Shown here one piece after another: positions 23,176 to 30,874 of a stretch of DNA of 31,450 bases (position 1 is its first letter; the number at the start of each line of letters is the position of its first letter). A program made the translations under genes and the position numbers. Below the pieces are notes generated by a model. The model made no database searches and was not told the DNA's origin. It worked only from the letters and a program-made list of their open reading frames with translations. Origin of the DNA: Euryarchaeota archaeon UBA550 (GTDB lineage Archaea; Thermoplasmatota; Poseidoniia; Poseidoniales; Poseidoniaceae); assembly GCA_002506705.1 (NCBI GenBank), contig DAYA01000073.1, positions 1 through 31,450 of the forward strand, written 5' to 3'.

Positions 23176-25440
23176 ATGGGAGAGTCTGCATCAACCGACC
23201 ATGTCAAGCGCGTCGAACGTGAATTGGCGAAGGAAGACAGTCTTCTTGCGAACATGATTCAACAAGCACCGGGTATGCTTGGAATGGCTTTCATGTTCAT
23301 TGTCACAATCTTGCTTGGAATATGGCTTCAGCCATGGTTTGACGCTGCAGGATTGCAAGCTTTCGGAGAATCGGGCTCCACCGAGGTTCGATGGATTGCG
23401 CTTGAATTGATTGCGATTTTCGCATTCACTTTCATGATATTGTGGCTTGCAAAGAACCATCTTCAACACGTCATAAAATACGGCATATTGTTCGTGTTAT
23501 TCCTTGCACTTTGCTACACAACCGTGCCAGGTGCACACATTTTACTCGTTCCAGAAATTGAAACTGAAGCCTTCGTTTTTACAGAAAATGAAGAAATCAA
23601 TGAGGAGTTATACGCAATCACGGAAGACGGTTCGATGTTAACTCATGAGCCGATTTTCAGAGATTCATTTGAAAATCACTCATTTGTCGTTTCAAAGCGA
23701 GCGATGAATTCTTCCCTGTTGTGGAGTCTAGAGTTGGAAGCATTCCCGGGTGTCCCTAACCAGTTTGCTGTATCTGAAGGCGAATTTGGATACACAATCA
23801 ATAACGACAAGTGGATTTGGACCTTGGACAAGGAAAGCGGTGAAATTTTGAGTAAATATGCATGTTTCGATTTGGAAAATTGGGATGGTAACATTACAAA
23901 TTCTACAGAAATAATCGCAATAGGTCCCTGTATTACTGCCCTTGAGGTTATTGAAAATCCCGATGCTGAAATAGGCAAATCCAAGGGAGCACTCTACATA
24001 ACCACCGCAAAGAACACAGTTGTAAGGTCGGAGATTTTTGCAGAGTCATACGTCGATACAGATCAGACAGATGAGGATATTGGTTTCCATCGTTATATCG
24101 CAGAATGGGTCTATCCTCCAATAAACTTGGATGGTAGGAGTTTGGTCAATAGGCAATACGACACGGACACACTACTACTCGCCACCTCGGCAGGTGCAGT
24201 TATGATCGAGTTAGAAGAAAACTCACAGGCATATAATGGGCCTGGTATCCAACCAGAGGGCTGGTTTGATGAGGCGAATGTAGAATGGATTATTGTTTCA
24301 GAATCTACAAACCCAATCACTGCGTTCAACATTATCCCAAGCCCTTGGGAAGAAACAGAGCTGTTAGCGATGACTGGCTATGAAGACGGCCAAATTGATA
24401 CTTGGATTGTAGATGACGATAAGGACGGTAATTTCACAAAGGAAACCAAATTCAAAGGTGGGGGCTCATTCGTCGGCCCAATTTCCTACATCGGCTCATT
24501 CGACATCGACAGCAGTGATGAAAATGAAATATGGATCTCAGATGGCGATGGTATCCATGGTTTGTTCTACAAATCTCTGATAGAATACGTCACCATAGAT
24601 AGTGAAATGGGTGCAAATTCGGTCTTCTTTGTAGATGGGTTTGAGATTACTACGGTGCAAAAAGGCGACCAACTGTTTGTAAACGAACCTGCGCTTTCAA
24701 TGGTAGTTGATGGCGGAATTTTTGATCCGGATACAATGTATAATTCGTATGGTATTCAATTTGATACAACTGCCTTCCTAATTGGTGTAGGCCTATCCAT
24801 TCTTCTGATGACGGCACTAATTATTCGTCCAGAATGGTACATTGTCAACACAGTAGGCGTTCTTGTTGGCGCTGGTGTGATTGTAATGCTTGGAGTGACA
24901 TTCGTTCCAACATTGATTGTAATCTTCATGGTGCTTGCAGCAATTTACGACGCATGGGCTGTTTACCGCTCAAAGCATATGCTCGACCTTGCGGACACAA
25001 TGATTGGTTTGAACCTACCAATCTTGCTTGTCGCTCCACAAGAAAGTGGTTATTCAATGCTTGATGAGAAGGATTCAATCCGTCCAAGTGATGAGCAAAA
25101 AGCAGCCCCTGCTGAGGCCAAATCAGTTGAGGATAAGCCAAAGCAGGTTGTAAAGAGAAAGAAGCCAAAGGAAGCCATGTTCATGGGTCTTGGCGACGTA
25201 ATATTCCCTGGAATGTTGGTGATTTCCTGTGTGAATTACATCGCAGACAGCGGCTTAGCAGTAGGGATTTCAGCACTGATTGGTGGATTGGTTGGATACT
25301 TCATTCTGATGACCTATGTTGCATCAGGTAGGCCTCAAGCGGGCTTGCCACTGCTAAATGGTGGCGCAATTCTTGGTTACATCATTGGTGGCTTGATATT
25401 TGTAGGAAGCGCAGCGTTTTCCTTTGGAATTTCGTTTTGA
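23176..25440 (+). CDS. Presenilin/signal-peptide-peptidase-type intramembrane aspartyl protease with a large inserted extracytoplasmic domain
   Basis: This 754-residue protein carries the A22-type motifs: IYDAWAVY with Asp592 in one TM helix, GLGD with Asp674 at the start of the next, and QAGLPLLNGGAILGY (721-735), the PAL-type motif. Three TM helices lie at the N-terminus (about 34-55, 73-93, 98-118) and about six between 535 and 754, giving the nine-helix presenilin topology. Between TM3 and TM4 is a soluble segment of about 390 residues (about 125-520), rich in short beta strands and Trp/Asp-Gly turns (WIWTLDKESGEIL, DTLLLATSAGAVMIEL, EIWISDGDGIHGLF), resembling a beta-propeller. A charged cytosolic loop (about 635-665) separates the catalytic helices. 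Family members cleave TM helices within the membrane. The start is ATG 23176. serS follows 10 bases later. Confidence 0.82.
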   Translation: MGESASTDHVKRVERELAKEDSLLANMIQQAPGMLGMAFMFIVTILLGIWLQPWFDAAGLQAFGESGSTEVRWIALELIAIFAFTFMILWLAKNHLQHVIKYGILFVLFLALCYTTVPGAHILLVPEIETEAFVFTENEEINEELYAITEDGSMLTHEPIFRDSFENHSFVVSKRAMNSSLLWSLELEAFPGVPNQFAVSEGEFGYTINNDKWIWTLDKESGEILSKYACFDLENWDGNITNSTEIIAIGPCITALEVIENPDAEIGKSKGALYITTAKNTVVRSEIFAESYVDTDQTDEDIGFHRYIAEWVYPPINLDGRSLVNRQYDTDTLLLATSAGAVMIELEENSQAYNGPGIQPEGWFDEANVEWIIVSESTNPITAFNIIPSPWEETELLAMTGYEDGQIDTWIVDDDKDGNFTKETKFKGGGSFVGPISYIGSFDIDSSDENEIWISDGDGIHGLFYKSLIEYVTIDSEMGANSVFFVDGFEITTVQKGDQLFVNEPALSMVVDGGIFDPDTMYNSYGIQFDTTAFLIGVGLSILLMTALIIRPEWYIVNTVGVLVGAGVIVMLGVTFVPTLIVIFMVLAAIYDAWAVYRSKHMLDLADTMIGLNLPILLVAPQESGYSMLDEKDSIRPSDEQKAAPAEAKSVEDKPKQVVKRKKPKEAMFMGLGDVIFPGMLVISCVNYIADSGLAVGISALIGGLVGYFILMTYVASGRPQAGLPLLNGGAILGYIIGGLIFVGSAAFSFGISF

Positions 25441-25444
25441 GGTG
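25438..25444 (+). promoter_or_regulatory. Shine-Dalgarno sequence fused to the upstream stop codon (serS)
   Basis: TGAGGTG (followed by AT) combines the stop codon of the presenilin-like gene with the ribosome-binding site of serS, six bases before the TTG at 25451. The distance to the ATG at 25460 is 15 bases, so the sequence favours the TTG start. Confidence 0.65.
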
Positions 25445-25450
25445 ATTTGA

Positions 25451-26734
25451 TTGCTAAGTATGGAACTTTTCCGAAATGAAGCGGATAAAATTCGTGCAGA
25501 TCACGATAAGCGTGGCATCCCTCATGACAGAATAAACAAGGTCATCGAGTTGGATGAACAATGGAGAGGTGCTCTCAAAGAAATGGAAGAAGGTCGAAGA
25601 GAGCGCAATCAAGCCGCTCGTGGAATCGCTGATGCAAAGAAGAGCGGTAACAAGGAAGAAGCCGACAAAATCATGGCTCAGGTCAAAGATCTGGGTCAGA
25701 GAATAGCTGCTCTTGATGACAAAGCGAATTCGCTTCTCGAAGAGCGTGACCAAATAAGAATGAGAATTCCAAACCTACTCCACTCTGCAGTTCCGGTGGG
25801 TGATGATGAATCAGGCAACACTCAGCATTCCCTGCATGGAAATAAACCGGAATTCGAGTTTGAACCGAGAACCCATAACGAACTCATTGAAATGAATAAG
25901 TGGGTCGACTTAGAAAGAGCAGCAAAGATTGCTGGCAGTCGTTTCTTTTTCTTGAAGGGTGATTTGGCACGCCTTGAGATGGCGCTCCAGACATATGCAG
26001 TAGATTTCCTAGTCGATAGAGGGTTTACTTTCGTGCAACCCCCAGTAATGATGAATCGTCAAGCGTATGAAGGTGTTACAGACCTTTCAGACTTTGAGAC
26101 AGTGATGTATGGAATTACTCCAGACCCCCTTTACATGATTGCCACCAGCGAACATCCACTGACATCGATGTACATGGACGAGGTTATCGAACCTAGCCTA
26201 CTTCCAATCAAGATGGTAGGCGTAAGCGCATGTTTCCGCAGAGAAGTAGGCGCACACGGGCTTTCTGACCGTGGAATTTGGAGAGTTCATCAATTTACCA
26301 AGATTGAACAAATCGTGATTTCACATCCAGATGAATCATGGGACCATCACGAAGACCTATTGCAGAACTGCGTTGATCTGTGGGACAAACTTGGCTTACA
26401 CTACGAAGTGGTAAACATCTGCACAGGAGATATGGGAACTGTCGCCGCAAGGAAATACGACCTTGAAGCTTGGCTACCAGGTGCAGATGCATTCAAAGAA
26501 ATCGTATCTTGTTCAAACTGTACGGATTACCAAGCAAACAGACTGCGAATGCGTTACAGGACCGCTGAAGGCAATGCAGCTGTCCACACTCTGAATTCAA
26601 CCGCAGTCGCTACAAGCAGAGCTCTGGTGGCGATAATGGAACAGAACCAACTAGCAGATGGAAGAGTTAGAGTTCCTGAATGCCTAGTTCCTATGATGGG
26701 AGGAAAAACCCATCTCGAACCCTGCCAGTGGTGA
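25451..26734 (+). CDS. serS: Seryl-tRNA synthetase
   Basis: This 427-residue class II synthetase charges tRNA-Ser. The N-terminal part (about 27-110) is the antiparallel coiled-coil tRNA-binding arm, strongly charged and ending RMRIPNLLHSAVPVGDDES. The core shows GSRFFFLKGDLARLEMAL, the TSEHPLTSMYMDE segment, motif 2 CFRREVGAHG followed by WRVHQFTKIEQ (about 260-285), FKEIVSCSNCTDYQANRLRM, and motif 3 NSTAVATSRALVAIMEQNQ before the C-terminus. This is the common SerRS type, not the rare methanogenic one. The likely start is TTG at 25451, supported by the GAGGTGAT ribosome-binding site; ATG 25460 is the alternative, three codons later. It is coupled to the presenilin-like gene upstream and to the M28 lipoprotein gene 4 bases downstream. 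Confidence 0.95.
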   Translation: MLSMELFRNEADKIRADHDKRGIPHDRINKVIELDEQWRGALKEMEEGRRERNQAARGIADAKKSGNKEEADKIMAQVKDLGQRIAALDDKANSLLEERDQIRMRIPNLLHSAVPVGDDESGNTQHSLHGNKPEFEFEPRTHNELIEMNKWVDLERAAKIAGSRFFFLKGDLARLEMALQTYAVDFLVDRGFTFVQPPVMMNRQAYEGVTDLSDFETVMYGITPDPLYMIATSEHPLTSMYMDEVIEPSLLPIKMVGVSACFRREVGAHGLSDRGIWRVHQFTKIEQIVISHPDESWDHHEDLLQNCVDLWDKLGLHYEVVNICTGDMGTVAARKYDLEAWLPGADAFKEIVSCSNCTDYQANRLRMRYRTAEGNAAVHTLNSTAVATSRALVAIMEQNQLADGRVRVPECLVPMMGGKTHLEPCQW

Positions 26735-26738
26735 TAAG

Positions 26739-28091
26739 ATGCGACGTGCAACTTTCATCGTTCTAACTTTCTTTTTGGCGTCCTTTAGCGGCTGCTTTGG
26801 CGAGGATGTAGGAGAGAAATCAGTCACTCCTGCCCTAGAGGTTGAAGATGTTTCAAGCGCAACACGTGGTCAATACATGTCAATCGCAGTTGAATCAACC
26901 GTAGACTGGACCGTAAATCGCTCGCCAGGTTTGTTCTTCATGGATGAATTTGGTGTATTGCGTGATGCTGAATCCATGACTTACCCTGCTTCCCAAGAGA
27001 CACTTGATTTCCTTGTAATGGATTCTGAAAGAACGGATATCCAACTAGAAATCACAGCCGGTAACGAAGTCTGGAATGCTACACTTACACTAGAAGACAG
27101 CGTCGAAATGATGCTTGTCGACGGCCGAAGAGCCTACGAGACTGGAGATTTACTAACATCTCAGTACAACAATCGCTGGTGTGCCTCTGCTTCCTTGCAT
27201 GAAGGCGGCGCTGCGTATGAGGCAGCTGCTGTTGCGATGGAAGCAAGAATGTGGGAGATGGGCTTTGATTTCGTAGAAATAACTCGATACCCCGATGACC
27301 CAGACCAACTGAATATTGTTGGATACAATTGGGGCAGAGTCAATCCTGATGAATATATTGTAGTCGGAGGACACTTCGATATTGCATACATGTTCACACC
27401 ACCAGGTGGAGGCACAAATGAAGGAGCAAACGACGACACCTCCGGTTCCGTAGTATCACTAGAGATGGCACAAGCACTTGCACAAATGGAATTTGACCAC
27501 ACTGTTGTAGCAGCACTTTGGGCATGTGAAGAAGAAGGCCTTCTAGGAACTAGGGCTTACGTCGCAAACTTACCTGAAAACGTCTCAGTTAGAACCTACA
27601 TGAACTTCGATATGGTTGCACTTAATTATCCGATAATGCCGCTTACTGAGCCACTTATTGACCCGCTAACTGGAGACATCTTTGAGCCAACCAAGTACGA
27701 CTGGTCAATCAGTTTTGCAGGAGCAAGTCAAGAAACGATGGGAAGGATGACCGATTGGGTTGCGATGACTATTGAGCAAGACCTTGCATATCAACCGACA
27801 GAAGGCAACCCAATTTATTGGCAGGTCGCTGAATCTTGTTCATCTGATCATTGCTCTTTCTGGCAAGAGGGCTATCCAACATTCAATTTCTTCAGCCCGG
27901 GTGGAGATATTTCATTCTGGCAAGAATGGCATTCACCTTCAGACACATATGAGTTCATGACCGCAAAAGCTGGTGGGCCAGAAGGAATGGCAAGTGGCTT
28001 CAATAGCCTAGTTTGGACTGCAATGGATTTGTTCATTCGTGTTGATAACGCAGAGAATTTCCACGGTAATTGGAAAGAATCCGGAGAGTAG
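26739..28091 (+). CDS. M28-family zinc aminopeptidase lipoprotein
   Basis: This 450-residue exported peptidase has a lipoprotein signal peptide ending in FSGC (lipidated Cys19). After an N-terminal beta region, the M28 catalytic core contains GGHFD (His212, with Asp214), ANDDTSG (bridging Asp232), CEEEG (general base and ligand around Glu265-Glu266), NFDMV (Asp291) and WHSPSDT (His398). All five metal-ligand positions of the co-catalytic di-zinc site are filled, so it should be active. M28 enzymes release amino acids from peptide N-termini. Cys345-type cysteines in AESCSSDHCSFW may form a disulfide. The start is ATG 26739, with GGTGAT overlapping the serS stop codon. It is followed 38 bases later by the collagenase-like lipoprotein, so endo- and exo-peptidases are encoded side by side. 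Confidence 0.88.
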   Translation: MRRATFIVLTFFLASFSGCFGEDVGEKSVTPALEVEDVSSATRGQYMSIAVESTVDWTVNRSPGLFFMDEFGVLRDAESMTYPASQETLDFLVMDSERTDIQLEITAGNEVWNATLTLEDSVEMMLVDGRRAYETGDLLTSQYNNRWCASASLHEGGAAYEAAAVAMEARMWEMGFDFVEITRYPDDPDQLNIVGYNWGRVNPDEYIVVGGHFDIAYMFTPPGGGTNEGANDDTSGSVVSLEMAQALAQMEFDHTVVAALWACEEEGLLGTRAYVANLPENVSVRTYMNFDMVALNYPIMPLTEPLIDPLTGDIFEPTKYDWSISFAGASQETMGRMTDWVAMTIEQDLAYQPTEGNPIYWQVAESCSSDHCSFWQEGYPTFNFFSPGGDISFWQEWHSPSDTYEFMTAKAGGPEGMASGFNSLVWTAMDLFIRVDNAENFHGNWKESGE

Positions 28092-28095
28092 GCGA

Positions 28096-28107
28096 ATATA
28101 CTATTTA
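28096..28107 (+). promoter_or_regulatory. Candidate TATA element for the collagenase-like gene
   Basis: ATATACTATTTA is centred about 28 bases before the ATG at 28130, in the 38-base gap after the M28 gene. No ribosome-binding site is obvious, so the M9 gene may have its own leaderless transcript. Confidence 0.4.
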
Positions 28108-28129
28108 CAGAATATAGCAAAGAGTTGTC

Positions 28130-30871
28130 ATGCAACCTCTCAAAGCAACCTTCCTAGTCGTATTGATGGTCTTATCATCGTTGGCTGGTTGTATCTCTGG
28201 CGAAGAGTCGGAGAAAGAATCGGAAGAAAAAATCAACGTAACCGGTGAGAATGAAACCATTGAACAAGTCAGAGATATTGTCGCCGCTTGTTCCGGTGAA
28301 TCATCGAACTCAAGTGAATGTAACGTCGAGACTGCTTATGGGGTTGGTGATGAGCCTTTGGCACCGATAGAATTCTCCTCAGAAGAACATTCCACGGATG
28401 AGGAGGGGCACGATCATCCTGGTTTGGACAATGACCGGCAAAATCTATTGACGCCCCCAATCTTTCCAGACAAATTTGAGTCAAACTCGACTAGCACTAG
28501 TGGTCGTTCCTGTACTTCTTCTTACCTTATTGGAATGAGTCCTCAGGATTTAGTGACATACCTTATTTCATCAACAGACGCCTGCATCTATTATTTCTGG
28601 TACTTTAATTCAGATATTGCTGCAACTATCACTAACACAAACGTACAGCACGTTGCTAATGAGATAATTTCCTTATCCTCTACTTATCAAGGTGATAATT
28701 CTCAAGGTATTCACCAATTACTATTTTTCTTACGCGTATCTTGGTACCACTCATATTATCAGGGCAGTGTAACACTGAACCAACAAACATTTGATTTTAC
28801 TGAATTAGCAGCAACATCCTTGGAAGCATCTCCGAATATCTTGGACTCTAGTAGTGAAGCGAGAAAAATATTGAACCAATTAGTAATTCTTGCAGACACG
28901 GCTGGATTTGCTGCTGAATTTATACCACTTTTCCAGACGATTCTAGATACTTTCATGGTCCAAAATACATTAGATCAATACTATTCTGCATTAACTGTTT
29001 ATTCTGTATTCTACAGTATTGCAAGAACGGTTGACCAGCCCCAATTTAATGCAGATCAGGGCCTTCCTGCCTTGTTAGCGAGGATTGCTGAGATAACCGT
29101 TGATACGGGAAATATTCTGATACCAAACGGTGACGTGTGGGCTGTAAATTGGGCAATTTGGAGTCTTGGTAGAGTTGCATACACATCTTCACCAAACATG
29201 TATTCAGACGGGTGCCAGTACATAATCGATGCAGAGAATCATCATTATGATCCTCAAAATTACAACATCCCGTTCTTTTGGGCGTTAGACGTTCATGAAT
29301 ATTTTTACTCTGCAAATTGTGTTAATCCAGATAATGATTTGTCTTTAGAAGGGTTGATGCCAGAAATAGAAGCGTGGTTATTCCCAAATACATACAGCTT
29401 TGATAATGGCCGAATTATTATCAGAACTCCTCTTGGAACTGAAGACGCAGAATCACTATATTATGCAATGAAAGAAGTATTCGCACAATTCTTCAGATTA
29501 TCAGAATCGAAACAACCTGTTGCAAATGATCAGAATTATGCTATTGAGTTAATGATCTATGGAACGAGATACGATTATCAACAGTACCAACCGGTTCTTT
29601 ACAATCTAGGAACTAATAACGGGGGAATTTACATCGAACAGTGGGGTCGAATTTTCACCTACGAGAGATTGCCATCAGAGAGCATTTATACTCTGGAGGA
29701 GTTGGTTAAGCACGAGTATGCCCACTACTTAGTTGGAAGACACTTAGTCTATGGGAACTGGGGACTAGGGCCCTTCTATGCAAATGATAGAATAACATGG
29801 TTTGAGGAAGGTTTGGCCGAGTACTTAGCAGGTAGTACTAAGCATGACGGAGTGTTGTTACGCAGCAGCATAATGAATCAAATTAACAATGATGGGAATT
29901 CTAGATTGACATTACAACAGGTTACGGGTTCCTCGTATAACTCTGGGTTCAAGTTCTATCGCTATGCCAACCTTCTGATCGACTTCTTGGTACAAAATCA
30001 AGATCATATTGTCAGAGATTTGATGGAATGTATGTATCTTAATGACGTTACTTGCTATGATAATGTAGTAAATCAGTTGTTGTTGCAACCTGATGCTGAG
30101 ATTGATTATCAGGCCCATATCGACGACGCTTTACTACTCCTGTCCTCATACGGTCCACCACAAGCGGAGTACATCTCCAATGAGGATTTGAATCTCGTTG
30201 AGACCTATTTCATTGAAGAAGAAATTGGTGAATATAGGTATGGCTATGGTGCGGAATGTGATTATAATATCAAGACCAGTTTGCCGAGGTTCCGCTGCAC
30301 AGGAACATTCTATTACAACAACACTGTTTATGATACGACTGACAGAACTTGGTCATATTTCAATACTTTACTAGACGGTATGATGAGTAGCATGGCAGAT
30401 GATGAAGATTTGAATAATCTGCAAGATGCTGTTTGTTGGTTTGATAGGATTTTGATAGAGCCGACTGTTCGAGATGAGTTCAACCATAGTACAAACTGGC
30501 ACTGTGAAGTGCCTGTTCCAATTGATGGGTATCCTGTTGAAAACACAGCAGTCGAGCAAATGCTGGAGGATATCTCACGAACCAAAGCGAATAGCACAGT
30601 CGACTGTTACGAACCTCAAACCAATATGGTGATTTGTAGAATCGGTGTTGAATCTATCTGGTTTGAGAGTGATGCAGACCAGTCGGTAATGATTGAAAAT
30701 CTGCACCATTTTTCCAGAGAGATAATAAATCAAATTCACGCCTCGAGTCCGGTTTTGTATAGCCAATACTCCTGCACGGTAAGTGATGATTACCAATACC
30801 AAGATGTAGGTGTTGATATGTGGTTTGTTTCTTCAGAAATCGACTGCCAGTGGACAGTGAATGATTCCTAG
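28130..30871 (+). CDS. M9-family collagenase-like zinc metallopeptidase lipoprotein
   Basis: This 913-residue exported protein has a lipoprotein signal with lipobox SLAGC (Cys21) and then an acidic Ser/Glu linker. Residues about 125-430 are helical, as in the activator (M9N) domain of bacterial collagenases. The catalytic domain has LVKHEYAHYLVGRH with His528, Glu529 and His532, and the glutamate helix WFEEGLAEYLAGST with Glu560. The 28-residue distance between the second His and this Glu is the same as in clostridial ColG (His527, Glu555), and AEYLAGSTK with the following SSIMNQI resembles that enzyme. Residues about 690-913 form a Cys-containing beta-rich region I cannot name. M9 enzymes cleave collagen or similar helical proteins; the natural substrate here is unknown. 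GC in sampled lines (about 32-42%) is lower than in the M28 gene (about 43-52%). Confidence 0.83.
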   Translation: MQPLKATFLVVLMVLSSLAGCISGEESEKESEEKINVTGENETIEQVRDIVAACSGESSNSSECNVETAYGVGDEPLAPIEFSSEEHSTDEEGHDHPGLDNDRQNLLTPPIFPDKFESNSTSTSGRSCTSSYLIGMSPQDLVTYLISSTDACIYYFWYFNSDIAATITNTNVQHVANEIISLSSTYQGDNSQGIHQLLFFLRVSWYHSYYQGSVTLNQQTFDFTELAATSLEASPNILDSSSEARKILNQLVILADTAGFAAEFIPLFQTILDTFMVQNTLDQYYSALTVYSVFYSIARTVDQPQFNADQGLPALLARIAEITVDTGNILIPNGDVWAVNWAIWSLGRVAYTSSPNMYSDGCQYIIDAENHHYDPQNYNIPFFWALDVHEYFYSANCVNPDNDLSLEGLMPEIEAWLFPNTYSFDNGRIIIRTPLGTEDAESLYYAMKEVFAQFFRLSESKQPVANDQNYAIELMIYGTRYDYQQYQPVLYNLGTNNGGIYIEQWGRIFTYERLPSESIYTLEELVKHEYAHYLVGRHLVYGNWGLGPFYANDRITWFEEGLAEYLAGSTKHDGVLLRSSIMNQINNDGNSRLTLQQVTGSSYNSGFKFYRYANLLIDFLVQNQDHIVRDLMECMYLNDVTCYDNVVNQLLLQPDAEIDYQAHIDDALLLLSSYGPPQAEYISNEDLNLVETYFIEEEIGEYRYGYGAECDYNIKTSLPRFRCTGTFYYNNTVYDTTDRTWSYFNTLLDGMMSSMADDEDLNNLQDAVCWFDRILIEPTVRDEFNHSTNWHCEVPVPIDGYPVENTAVEQMLEDISRTKANSTVDCYEPQTNMVICRIGVESIWFESDADQSVMIENLHHFSREIINQIHASSPVLYSQYSCTVSDDYQYQDVGVDMWFVSSEIDCQWTVNDS

Positions 30872-30874
30872 GAT

